In this document: positions 1-7,411 of the stretch, piece after piece
Layout of the letters: the number at the start of each line of letters is the position of its first letter
How positions within the stretch are numbered: the first letter of the stretch is position 1
From: Betaproteobacteria bacterium
GTDB taxonomy: Bacteria > Pseudomonadota > Gammaproteobacteria > Burkholderiales > SG8-39
NCBI GenBank assembly: GCA_004297625.1
Contig: SCTY01000059.1
Location: 62,001-126,000, forward strand
Reading direction: 5' to 3'
Length of the DNA: 64,000 nt
Notes under the pieces: model-generated
What the model saw: only the letters and a program-made list of their open reading frames with translations
What the model was told of the DNA's origin: nothing
Database searches by the model: none
Translations under genes and position numbers: made by a program

Positions 1-838
1 CATTCGCGACCAAACGCACGCCAGCCGGCAGCTCGAGCCGCATCGGCATGAATATCTGCAGATCCAGCTGAATCTGCTGGGCGAGACGCGGCATTGGCTG
101 AACGGCGTCAGCCTTCCGGTCGGTCCCGGCACACTGAGCTTCGTGGCGCCATACCGGGTCCATCTGATTCCGCATGCCCCTGGCGGCCGCTATCTGGTGA
201 TCAACGTGACCCACCGCTTCCTGCGGCCCGATCTGCAGCTTGACGCATTGGACCTGGACGACGTCTCGCTCGAGATCGCGCCCGAGCTCGCTCCCTTCGT
301 CTATCAGGACGATGTGCATTTCGAGTTGTCCGGCGCCCGGCTGGACGAGGCCCACCAGCTGTGCCGGCAAATGGCCCTGGAGAACCAGTCGCGCACGCTG
401 TGCTCGGTGTCGCGGATCAGGTCGCTGCTGACGCTGCTTCTCCTGTCCGCCGTCGCGCCATACGAGGCGCGCCTGGCCGAGTTGCAGAAGAGGCAGGTGC
501 ACGTTACGCGCCGGCGGCAATGGCTGCAGCGGGTGATCGTATTCATGCGGGAGAATCTGCATCGGCAGATTTTCCTGGCCGACGCGGCTCAGGCGGCGCA
601 CTTGTCTCCTACGTATCTTTCCAACGTGCTGAAGAAGGAGACGGGGAAAACGTTCATCGAGATGCTGACCGAGCGCCGCATGGAGAAAGCAAGAGAGCTG
701 CTGCTTTGCACTTCCATCCGCATGACGGAAATCGCCGAAGCGGTCGGGTTCGAGGATGAAGCCTACTTCGCCCGCCGGTTCAAGCAGCGCTACGGAAAAA
801 CGCCGACCGAGATGCGCTCCGCATTGTTTTCCCGGTAG
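1..838 (+). CDS. AraC-family transcriptional regulator, 5' end cut by window edge
   Basis: The reading frame is open from base 2, so the N-terminus lies outside the window. The visible start encodes a cupin-like sensor segment (HRHEYLQIQLNLLGETRHW, then PVGPGTLSFVAPYRVH). The last ~100 residues are a double helix-turn-helix AraC/XylS DNA-binding domain: AHLSPTYLSNVLKKETGKTF is the first HTH, and EIAEAVGFEDEAYFARRFKQRYGKTPTEMR is the second with the family signature. It is probably a ligand-responsive activator. The next genes run in the same direction after about 100 bp, so the deacetylase/FAH/Bug cluster is a plausible target, but no operator is identified. A GTG at 143 would give a shorter frame but would discard conserved cupin sequence. 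Confidence 0.85.
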   Translation, partial: IRDQTHASRQLEPHRHEYLQIQLNLLGETRHWLNGVSLPVGPGTLSFVAPYRVHLIPHAPGGRYLVINVTHRFLRPDLQLDALDLDDVSLEIAPELAPFVYQDDVHFELSGARLDEAHQLCRQMALENQSRTLCSVSRIRSLLTLLLLSAVAPYEARLAELQKRQVHVTRRRQWLQRVIVFMRENLHRQIFLADAAQAAHLSPTYLSNVLKKETGKTFIEMLTERRMEKARELLLCTSIRMTEIAEAVGFEDEAYFARRFKQRYGKTPTEMRSALFSR

Positions 839-941
839 CGGGCGCACGGCGCCCCGTGCGGCGGCGCAGCATGAAGATCGTCCGCACAATCCCTAAAGCG
901 GCCCCTATTGCGTTCACCGCGCTGCCTATAACGTTTGGTGC

Positions 942-1841
942 ATGCACCTGAAAAGCTCTCCCGGGCCGATGTACCGTCCCGCCAACCGGCGCCGCGTGGA
1001 TCACGGTTTTCGGTGGAAGGATGGCAAGCGGATCGCGGTGCTTGTGAATGTGCCCTTCGAGGGCTGGTCCGAGGGCGCGCATTCCGGCATCGGGCCGATG
1101 GGCAACGTGCTCAAGCCCGGAGTGCTCGACACCAATGCGGTTTCATGGGGAATGTACGGCGCCGTACGCGGCATCGACCGGCTGCTGCGAGTGCTCGACC
1201 ATCACGCCGTAAAGGCATCGGTGATGGTGAACGGTGTGATCGCGGAGCTTTATCCGGAGGCGGTCAGGCGCGCCGCCGGGGCTGGCCACTGCATTCTCGC
1301 GCACGCCTATGCCATGGACACCATTCCTGCCTATCTCGGTCGCGACGCCGAGCTGGCGAACATCCGGCGTACGGTCCAGCTCATAGAAGAGGCGATCGGA
1401 CACAAGCCGAAGGGATGGATCAGCCCGCGCGGCACGCCCAGCGAGAACACTTCCGAACTGCTCTTGCAGGAAGGATTCCGCTGGCACGGCGACGCGTACG
1501 ACGATGATCTGCCTTATCTCGAGACGCACGCGGCGGGCTCGCTCGTCGCGATACCGCTCACCATGGAAATCAACGACATGCCATGGTCCGTGCGGCATGG
1601 GAATGCCGCAAGAGAGCTGGTACCGCTGTTGACCGACACCTTGCGCTGGCTCTCGCAGAGAGAGCCAGGCGCTTCCATGATCGACATCACCGCGCACACG
1701 CACGTGTACGGGCGCCCGGCCGGAGCGGCGATCTTCGACCACCTGATCCGCACCGCGAAGTCCAGGGCGGACGTCTGGCTGGCAACGCGGGACGAGGTCT
1801 GCACTTACATGGAAGATCATTTCCGGGGCGCGGCCGCATGA
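942..1841 (+). CDS. Polysaccharide deacetylase (NodB/PuuE-like) family protein
   Basis: 299 residues. The fold matches PuuE-like NodB-homology proteins: GIDRLLRVLDHHAVKASVMVNG (strand plus ExxxRG-like entry), ILAHAYAMD in place of the usual HxxxH metal motif, ISPRGTPSENT (active-site Arg motif) and a C-terminal HTHVYGRP. Family members remove acyl groups or hydrolyse amide bonds; the divergent metal motif makes the substrate uncertain. The stop overlaps the next start as ATGA (1838-1841), so it is coupled to an FAH-family hydrolase and a Bug binding protein. This suggests catabolism of an imported small molecule rather than cell-wall work. Start chosen at ATG 942; ATG 969 is an alternative and neither has a strong SD. 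Confidence 0.75.
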   Translation: MHLKSSPGPMYRPANRRRVDHGFRWKDGKRIAVLVNVPFEGWSEGAHSGIGPMGNVLKPGVLDTNAVSWGMYGAVRGIDRLLRVLDHHAVKASVMVNGVIAELYPEAVRRAAGAGHCILAHAYAMDTIPAYLGRDAELANIRRTVQLIEEAIGHKPKGWISPRGTPSENTSELLLQEGFRWHGDAYDDDLPYLETHAAGSLVAIPLTMEINDMPWSVRHGNAARELVPLLTDTLRWLSQREPGASMIDITAHTHVYGRPAGAAIFDHLIRTAKSRADVWLATRDEVCTYMEDHFRGAAA

Positions 1842-2758
1842 AGATCGTCAGGTTTCTGTCCGCAGCCGGCGCTCGTGTGGGCTTGTCGCGCGACGGACAC
1901 GTCCATGATCTCGCGCAGATCTCCATAGCCCGAAATCTGCCGTGGGCGGCGCCGCTCTTTGCCGATATCCGCGCATTTCTCGCCTCGGGAGATCGTGGAC
2001 TCGAGCTCGTGGAGCACCTTACGGCGTGGACGCCTTTCGCGCCCAAGGCGGAGACCGAAGTCAAACTGCTAGCCCCGTTCGAGTGCGGCAGCAAGATCCT
2101 GGCGCACGTCGTCAACTATTACGAGCATGGTGCCGAAGCCAAGCTGACCCCGCCTGAAAGTCCGTTCTTTTTCTACAAGCCTTCCAGCGCGGTGGTGAAT
2201 CCGGGCGAGCCGATCCTGGCTCATCCCATGTCGAAGAAAATGGATCATGAAGTGGAGGTCGCAGCCGTCATCGGGCGAGTCGCACGCGATGTGGACAAGA
2301 AAAATGCGTACGCGTACATCGCTGGCTACACGGTGGTGAATGACGTGAGCTACCGCGATTTCCAGGCGATGGAACAATATCCAACCCTCGCCAAGCGCTA
2401 CGGCAAGAACTGGACGCAGGGCAAGGGCCTCGACAATGCCTGTCCCATGGGCCCGTATCTCGTGATGCGCGACGAGCTGTCCGAGCCCTATCCGCTCCAG
2501 ATCAGATGCACCGTCAACGGCGAGGTGCGCCAGCTGTCGAACACGGAAAGCATGATCTTCCGCATACCCGATCTGGTCGCCGACATTTCGCGGTCCATGA
2601 CGCTCTATCCAGGCGACGTGATCTCCACGGGCACGTGCGAAGGCGGCGGCGTGGGCAGCGGCAAATATCTCGGGCCCGGTGATCGGGTCGAATGTTACGT
2701 CGAGCGGGTCGGCACCTTGGTCAACACGGTCGCAGCACCGCGAAAAAGGGAGGACTAG
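1838..2758 (+). CDS. Fumarylacetoacetate hydrolase (FAH) family protein
   Basis: 306 residues. The C-terminal FAH catalytic domain shows the metal-binding acidic set: E-x-E in MDHEVEVAAVIG and the Asp in VVNDVSYRDFQ. It also has FFFYKPSSAVV and the C-terminal GDVISTGTCEGGGVGSG loop. Family enzymes hydrolyse C-C bonds of beta-diketo acids or act as decarboxylases/hydratases in aromatic and sugar-acid breakdown. The start ATG overlaps the preceding stop (ATGA), indicating translational coupling with the deacetylase-like gene. The Bug gene follows 2 bp after the stop. The exact substrate cannot be read from sequence. Confidence 0.85.
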   Translation: MKIVRFLSAAGARVGLSRDGHVHDLAQISIARNLPWAAPLFADIRAFLASGDRGLELVEHLTAWTPFAPKAETEVKLLAPFECGSKILAHVVNYYEHGAEAKLTPPESPFFFYKPSSAVVNPGEPILAHPMSKKMDHEVEVAAVIGRVARDVDKKNAYAYIAGYTVVNDVSYRDFQAMEQYPTLAKRYGKNWTQGKGLDNACPMGPYLVMRDELSEPYPLQIRCTVNGEVRQLSNTESMIFRIPDLVADISRSMTLYPGDVISTGTCEGGGVGSGKYLGPGDRVECYVERVGTLVNTVAAPRKRED

Positions 2759-2760
2759 CA

Positions 2761-3720
2761 ATGCATTCTCATCGTCGACGCGCGATTCTGATGGGTGTAC
2801 TCGCAACCGCATTGATGCCCGCGCTGTCCGTTGCCCAGTCTTCCCGCCGTCCGATCCGCTTCATCGTGCCGAGCGGGCCGGGAGGCGGTGCGGACACGTT
2901 TGCCCGGCTTTTTGCCGCTCATATGAGCGAATCGATGGGCCAGCCGATCGTCATCGAAAACGTGCCCGGCGCAGGAGGCATCGTGGGTGCCGACAGGGTC
3001 GCGAAGTCGGCGCCTGACGGTCACACCGTGCTGTGGGGAATCAATCCCATCGCGACCATGATCCCGGCTCTGCAGAAGCTTTCTTATTCGCCCGACGAGC
3101 TGCAGCCGGTGACGATCGTGGTCAGTAATGTCTACGTCTGGCTGGCCAGCCCGGATCTCGCGGCAAAGGACATGGCGCAACTCATAAGCCTCGCCAAGGC
3201 AAAGCCGCGGCAGCTCGCATACGCTTCTACCGGCGTCGGCAGCGCCGCACATCTCGGCGGAGCGCTCATCGAGCACCAGGCCGGCGTCGAAATGCTTCAC
3301 GTGCCCTTCAAGAACACAGGAATTGCCGAGTTGATGGGCGGGCAAGTACAACTCAAGATGGAACCGCTGGGCTCGGCGGTTCCATTGATCAAGGCCGGGC
3401 GCTTGCGTGCGTTAGCCGTTACGTCGGCGCGGAGATTGGCCGCCCTGCCCGACGTTCCCGCGGTCGCCGAAACCCTGCCCGGCTACGAGGTGGCGGGCTG
3501 GCATGGAATCTGGGTCCCCGCCGGCAGCCCCACAGCCGCGGTCGAGTTGCTTCAGAAAGAATTCTTGAAAGCAGTTGCGAATTCCGACATCCGAAAGCGA
3601 TTGGCGGACGTCGGGGCCCAGCCGGTCGGCTCAAGCTCGGAAGAGATGAAACAGCGCATCGCCCGCGAACTGGCGCAATGGACGAGGGTCATCCGCGAGC
3701 GAAACATCCGGGCCGAGTAG
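2761..3720 (+). CDS. Bug-type tripartite tricarboxylate transporter substrate-binding protein
   Basis: 319 residues. Signal peptide of about 27 residues (MHSHRRRAILMGVLATAL..., cleavage after SVAQ). Bug signatures follow: PIRFIVPSGPGGGADTFARL, GQPIVIENVPGAGGIVGADRVAKSAPDGHT, and KAGRLRALAVTSARRLAALPDVPAVAE. It is periplasmic and binds small carboxylates or amides for TctAB-type import. No TctA/TctB permease gene is in the window. An AGGGAGG-like SD lies just upstream of the ATG, and the gene is the last of the deacetylase/FAH operon. It ends just before the tRNA-Leu gene on the opposite strand. Confidence 0.92.
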   Translation: MHSHRRRAILMGVLATALMPALSVAQSSRRPIRFIVPSGPGGGADTFARLFAAHMSESMGQPIVIENVPGAGGIVGADRVAKSAPDGHTVLWGINPIATMIPALQKLSYSPDELQPVTIVVSNVYVWLASPDLAAKDMAQLISLAKAKPRQLAYASTGVGSAAHLGGALIEHQAGVEMLHVPFKNTGIAELMGGQVQLKMEPLGSAVPLIKAGRLRALAVTSARRLAALPDVPAVAETLPGYEVAGWHGIWVPAGSPTAAVELLQKEFLKAVANSDIRKRLADVGAQPVGSSSEEMKQRIARELAQWTRVIRERNIRAE

Positions 3721-3740
3721 CTCACCGCGATGTTGCTTGA

Positions 3741-3829
3741 TGGTGCCCAGGGCCGGAGTCGAACCGGCACGGCCGGTTAAGGCCGGGGGATTTTAAGTCC
3801 CCTGTGTCTACCAGTTTCACCACCCGGGC
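3741..3829 (-). tRNA. leuZ: tRNA-Leu(UAA)
   Basis: On the minus strand the gene starts GCCCGGGTGG, has the long variable arm typical of Leu, anticodon loop CTTAAAA (anticodon UAA), T-loop GGTTCGACTCC and an encoded CCA. The acceptor arms GCCCGGG/CCTGGGC pair with one G-U. Length is 89 nt with CCA. It is third in the pgsA-tRNA-Gly-tRNA-Cys-tRNA-Leu order, as glyW-cysT-leuZ in Escherichia coli, where leuZ also carries UAA. The symbol is by synteny. Confidence 0.95.
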
Positions 3830-3899
3830 CGACGAGGTATGAGCGGCTGCCGGGAATATTATCGACTACCGGGGATGCCGCGCGCGAATGGCTAGGGCT

Positions 3900-4088
3900 C
3901 TAACAGGCCTCGCCCTTTTCGCTTAGCGCGAGCGGTCGCAGCGTATCGATCACTTCCTCCCAGCGGGCCGCGGGCATCCTTACTGCGTAATCGGGGTAAG
4001 CCACGCCGTCGCGGGGCTTCTGGTGGTTGTAAGCCGCGATGAGGGCGCTGACTGCTTCGCGGCGGCTGAGCTTGAGTCTGGTCGTCAT
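3900..4088 (-). CDS. Small hypothetical protein (62 aa) between tRNA genes
   Basis: A 62-residue frame with an ATG start. It contains the basic opening MTTRLKLSRREAVSALIAAYN and a mixed C-terminal half (WEEVIDTLRPLALSEKGEA) that looks like a normal helical protein rather than a frame shadow. It lies between tRNA-Cys and tRNA-Leu on the same strand. There is no convincing SD upstream and I recognise no family. It may be a real small ORF or chance coding in GC-rich DNA. Confidence 0.35.
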   Translation of the reverse strand: MTTRLKLSRREAVSALIAAYNHQKPRDGVAYPDYAVRMPAARWEEVIDTLRPLALSEKGEAC

Positions 4089-4178
4089 GCCGCGAGGTTA
4101 CCCGCGCTCTTCAGACGCAACTTGATCTGTGTCAGAGCGCCTGCTGGCTAGCCGACATGAAGTGGTGCAGCAGGAATC

Positions 4179-4252
4179 TGGAGGCGGAGGTCGGAATCGA
4201 ACCGGCGTACACGGCTTTGCAGGCCGCTGCATGACCACTCTGCCACCCCGCC
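4179..4252 (-). tRNA. cysT: tRNA-Cys(GCA)
   Basis: 74 nt with encoded CCA. On the minus strand the acceptor is GGCGGGG paired with CTCCGCC (one G-U) and a U discriminator, as expected for Cys. The anticodon loop CTGCAAA gives anticodon GCA; the T-loop is GGTTCGATTCC. It is second in the conserved uvrC-pgsA-Gly-Cys-Leu cluster. A terminator-like hairpin separates it from tRNA-Gly, so it may be read by readthrough or from its own promoter. Confidence 0.95.
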
Positions 4253-4264
4253 AGAGCCGGGAAT

Positions 4265-4294
4265 AAAAAGGGAAGGCCTTTCCCGGGCCTTCCC
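4265..4294 (-). terminator. Intrinsic terminator after tRNA-Gly
   Basis: Perfect 9-bp inverted repeat GGGAAGGCC / GGCCTTCCC (4270-4278 and 4286-4294) with a 7-nt loop. In the minus-strand direction it is followed by TTTTT (4269-4265). It lies 10 bp downstream of tRNA-Gly and 12 bp upstream of tRNA-Cys, so it either ends the pgsA/tRNA-Gly transcript or attenuates tRNA-Cys transcription. Confidence 0.8.
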
Positions 4295-4304
4295 TGCCGT
4301 AACC

Positions 4305-4380
4305 TGGAGCGGGAAACGAGTCTCGAACTCGCGACCTCAACCTTGGCAAGGTTGCGCTCTACCAACTGAGCTATTCCCGC
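4305..4380 (-). tRNA. glyW: tRNA-Gly(GCC)
   Basis: 76 nt with encoded CCA. On the minus strand the acceptor GCGGGAA pairs with TTCCCGC. The D-loop is AGCTCAGTTGGTAGAGC, the anticodon loop TTGCCAA (GCC), and the T-loop GGTTCGA-like (GAGTTCGAGACTC). It lies 51 bp downstream of pgsA, the same position as glyW in Escherichia coli. It is followed by a strong terminator. Confidence 0.96.
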
Positions 4381-4431
4381 GTCGATGAGCGGCGCATTAT
4401 AAGGCCTGCCCACCCCCGGCTCAACCTGGGG

Positions 4432-5007
4432 TCATAGATGGGTCGAGGCGAGCGGCAGCGCCTTGCGCAGGTAATAGAGCATCGACGCGGCGGTCAGCAC
4501 CGCGGCGATGTTGATGAGGATGGTGCCGAGCCATTGGGCGTCCACGAGGGCGAACAGCTCCTCGTGGTAGAGGAGCAGCGGAATTGCCACCATCTGGCTC
4601 AGGGTCTTCAGCTTGCCGATGAAGGCGACCGCGACGCTCTTCGACTGCCCGACCTTCGCCATCCATTCGCGCAGCGCCGAGATGGCGATCTCGCGGCCGA
4701 TGATGATGAGCGCGACGAGCATGTCGACCCGGTTGAGGTAAAGGAGCACCACCAGCGCGCCCACCACGATCAGCTTGTCGGCCACCGGATCGAGGAAGGC
4801 GCCGAACGCCGACATCTGGTTCAGCCTGCGCGCGAGGTAGCCGTCCAGCCAGTCGGTCGCCGCGGCGAGCACGAACACCAGCGTGGCCGCCAGGTTGCGC
4901 GAGTGGTCCGACATCCAGTCGTACGGCAGGTAGTAAAAGACGATGATCAGCGGAATGAGGATGATCCGCGACAGCGTGACGAGGTTCGGGGCGTTGAGCG
5001 GGATCAC
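4432..5007 (-). CDS. pgsA: CDP-diacylglycerol--glycerol-3-phosphate 3-phosphatidyltransferase
   Basis: 191 residues. This inner-membrane enzyme makes phosphatidylglycerophosphate, the first committed step to phosphatidylglycerol and cardiolipin. The CDP-alcohol phosphatidyltransferase signature D-G-x2-A-R-x8-G-x3-D-x3-D is present as DWLDGYLARRLNQMSAFGAFLDPVADK (about residues 56-82). Several membrane segments follow, e.g. LIVVGALVVLLYL and ALIIIGREIAIS. The start is GTG at 5007, overlapping the uvrC stop as GTGA. This gives an N-terminus (IPLNAPNLVTLSRIILIP) matching the family. Confidence 0.95.
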   Translation of the reverse strand: MIPLNAPNLVTLSRIILIPLIIVFYYLPYDWMSDHSRNLAATLVFVLAAATDWLDGYLARRLNQMSAFGAFLDPVADKLIVVGALVVLLYLNRVDMLVALIIIGREIAISALREWMAKVGQSKSVAVAFIGKLKTLSQMVAIPLLLYHEELFALVDAQWLGTILINIAAVLTAASMLYYLRKALPLASTHL

Positions 5008-6776
5008 GGCGCGGTGTGCAAGTGCTTGTAGATGCGCTCGGCGAGCGGCCGGCTGATTCCCGCGACCTTGGCGATGTCGTCGATCGCGGCGGCCTGCACG
5101 CCGCGCAGGCCGCCGAAATGCTCGATCAGCGCCTGGCGGCGCCTGGCGCCGATGCCGGGAATTTCGTTGAGCATCGAGGTGGTACGCGCCTTGCCGCGCC
5201 GCGCGCGATGACCCACGATCGCGAAGCGGTGCGCCTCGTCGCGGATCTGCTGGATGAGATGCAGACCCGGGTGCGACGGCGCGAGCTGCAGGCTGCGGTC
5301 CTCCGACTCGATGATCAGCTCTTCCATCCCGGGCTTGCGCTCCGGGCCCTTGGCGACGCCGATGACGCACGCCTGGTGCAACCCGAGGTCGGCGAGCGCG
5401 GCGCGCGCCGCGTTCACCTGCCCTTTCCCGCCGTCGATCAGGATGAGGTCGGGCACCTTGGCGCCTTCGGCGGTCACGCGCTCGTAGCGCCGCGCCAGCA
5501 CCTGGCGCATCGCGGCGTAGTCGTCGCCGGGGGTGATGTCGCGGATGTTGAAGCGGCGGTACTCGGATTTCTGCATCTGCTGCCGATCGTAGACCACGCA
5601 GGAGGCCACTGTCGCCTCGCCCATGGTGTGGCTGATGTCGAAGCACTCGATGCGCTGCGTGCCCTCGGCCAAACCGAGCGATTCCCGCAGGGCGGCGAGC
5701 CGCCCCTCCTGGGTGGCGCGGTCGCGCACCCGCTGCGCGATGGCGAGCAGCGCGTTCTTGCGCGCCATGTCGAGCCACACCCGGCGCTCGCCATGAGAGG
5801 GGTTTACTACGTTGATTCCTTCTACATCGACCGGCTGGCTGGTGACGATCAGCCCAGGTGCTGGCTGCTCGAGGTAATGCTGCTCGAGGAACGCCGAAAT
5901 CACCTCGTCTTCGGCCGCGCCTTCGGCGTTGGCCGGGAAGAAGCTGCGGTCGCCGACGTGCCGCCCGCCGCGGATCATCACCAGGTTCACGCAGGCGATG
6001 CCGCCGTCGATGGCGCACGCCACCACGTCGGCGTCGACGCCGCGGTTGGACTCCACGTACTGGCGCACCTGCACGCGCGACAGGGCGCGCACCTGGTCGC
6101 GGTACGCGGCCGCTTGCTCGTAGCGCCGGGCTTCCGACGCGGCGCCCATCTTGTCGGTCAGGCCGTGGATCACGTCGTCTTCGCGCCCCTCGAGAAAAAG
6201 GATCGCGTTCGCCACGTCCTCGGCGTAAGCCTCGGCCGAGATCTTCCCGGTGCACGGGGCGGTGCAGCGGCGGATCTGGTGCAGCAGGCAGGGCCGGGAA
6301 CGATTCTCGAACACCGTGTCCTCGCAGGTGCGCAGCTGGAACACGCGCTGCAGGAGCTGGATGCTCTCACGCACCGCATAGGCATGCGGGAACGGGCCGA
6401 AATAGCGGTTGTGCCGGTCCTTGGCGCCGCGGTGAAAGCCCAGGCGCGGGAAGCGCTGGCCGGTGACCATGAGGTACGGATAGGACTTGTCGTCCCGGAA
6501 AAGGATGTTGTAGCGCGGAGCGAGGCTCTTGATGAGGTTGTTTTCGAGGAGCAGCGCCTCCCCTTCCGAGCGCGTCACCGTGATCTCCATGCCGGCGACC
6601 TGGGAAAGCATGACCTGCACCCTGGGACTTTGAATATTTTTTTGGAAATAGGAACCGACCCTTTTCTTGAGGTCGCGCGCCTTACCCACGTACAGCGCCT
6701 CGCCGACCGCGCCGAGCATGCGGTATACCCCCGGCAGATTCGGCAGGCCGGCGACGAACGACTTCGGATCAAACAC
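5004..6776 (-). CDS. uvrC: Excinuclease ABC subunit C
   Basis: 590 residues, normal for UvrC, the dual-incision nuclease of nucleotide excision repair. The GIY-YIG nuclease domain opens the protein (GVYRMLGAVGEALYVGKA, about residues 17-35). A UVR motif that contacts UvrB is near 200-235. The RNase H-like 3'-side... 5'-incision domain starts near IECFDISHTMGEATVASCV. The C-terminus has tandem HhH repeats (LNEIPGIGARRRQALIEHFGG). The start is GTG. It is divergent from efp with about 60 bp between and overlaps pgsA by GTGA. Confidence 0.96.
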   Translation of the reverse strand: MFDPKSFVAGLPNLPGVYRMLGAVGEALYVGKARDLKKRVGSYFQKNIQSPRVQVMLSQVAGMEITVTRSEGEALLLENNLIKSLAPRYNILFRDDKSYPYLMVTGQRFPRLGFHRGAKDRHNRYFGPFPHAYAVRESIQLLQRVFQLRTCEDTVFENRSRPCLLHQIRRCTAPCTGKISAEAYAEDVANAILFLEGREDDVIHGLTDKMGAASEARRYEQAAAYRDQVRALSRVQVRQYVESNRGVDADVVACAIDGGIACVNLVMIRGGRHVGDRSFFPANAEGAAEDEVISAFLEQHYLEQPAPGLIVTSQPVDVEGINVVNPSHGERRVWLDMARKNALLAIAQRVRDRATQEGRLAALRESLGLAEGTQRIECFDISHTMGEATVASCVVYDRQQMQKSEYRRFNIRDITPGDDYAAMRQVLARRYERVTAEGAKVPDLILIDGGKGQVNAARAALADLGLHQACVIGVAKGPERKPGMEELIIESEDRSLQLAPSHPGLHLIQQIRDEAHRFAIVGHRARRGKARTTSMLNEIPGIGARRRQALIEHFGGLRGVQAAAIDDIAKVAGISRPLAERIYKHLHTAP

Positions 6777-6836
6777 GATGAATTGATTATAAATGGTGTA
6801 AAATCCGCGCCCTTTCAGCAGTCAAGCAGATTCCCA

Positions 6837-7403
6837 ATGGCCAAAGTCGAAGCAGTCGAGATCCGTCCCGGCAATCTCCTCGAGTGGGACAAGCGCGTGT
6901 GGCGCGTCCTGAAGTCCTATCACGTCCACGTCGGCGGCCGCGGCGGCGCCTTCATGCAGGTCGAGATGAAGGACATCGAAGCCGGCACGAAGACCAACCA
7001 GCGCTTCCGCACCGAGGACAAGGTCGAACGCGCTTACGTCGATGCGCGCGAGATGCAGTACCTGTACCAGGACGGCGACAGCTACATCTTCATGGACAAG
7101 GAGAACTACGAGCAGCTGTCGCTGCCGGCGGAGTTCCTGGAGGGGCAGACGGGCTACCTCCTGCCCAACGCCGACGTGCAGATCAACTTCTACAACGGCC
7201 GCCCCATCGGCGTCGAGATCCCGCCTTCGGTGATCCTCACCGTCGTGGACACCGAGCCGGGCATCAAGAAGTCCACCGCGACCACTTCCTTCAAGCCGGC
7301 GAAGATGGAAACCGGCATCACCGTGCAGGTGCCGCCCTTCATCAACAAGGGAGAGCGCATCAAGGTCGACACCAACGAAGGCAAGTACATGGAGCGCGCC
7401 TAG
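6837..7403 (+). CDS. efp: Translation elongation factor P (Arg at the tip of domain I)
   Basis: 188 residues with the three-domain EF-P layout. It relieves ribosome stalling at polyproline stretches. The body resembles the alphaproteobacterial form (EIRPGNLLEWDKRVW, QRFRTEDKVERAYV, YEQLSLPAEFLE, VPPFINKGERIKVDTNEGKY). The tip loop, however, reads HVGGRGGAF, so Arg35 stands where Escherichia coli and alpha-type EF-P have the modified Lys (PGKGQAF / KPGKGGAF). No EarP rhamnosyltransferase or EpmA/B gene is nearby. A -10-like TAAAAT is at 6799-6804 in the uvrC-efp intergenic region. Start ATG at 6837. Confidence 0.96.
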   Translation: MAKVEAVEIRPGNLLEWDKRVWRVLKSYHVHVGGRGGAFMQVEMKDIEAGTKTNQRFRTEDKVERAYVDAREMQYLYQDGDSYIFMDKENYEQLSLPAEFLEGQTGYLLPNADVQINFYNGRPIGVEIPPSVILTVVDTEPGIKKSTATTSFKPAKMETGITVQVPPFINKGERIKVDTNEGKYMERA

Positions 7404-7411
7404 TAGTTCGG

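Noticed and set aside
4098..4413. Open frames across the tRNA-Gly/tRNA-Cys genes
   Set aside because: They read through folded tRNA sequences and a terminator; not protein-coding.
6783..6804. TTGATT...TAAAAT as an efp promoter
   Set aside because: Spacing of 10 bp is far too short; only the -10-like TAAAAT is kept as a note.
5016..6836. Long plus-strand open frame upstream of and in frame with efp
   Set aside because: It is antisense to uvrC/pgsA and has no protein-like motifs; EF-P starts at the conserved MAKVEAVEIRPGN.
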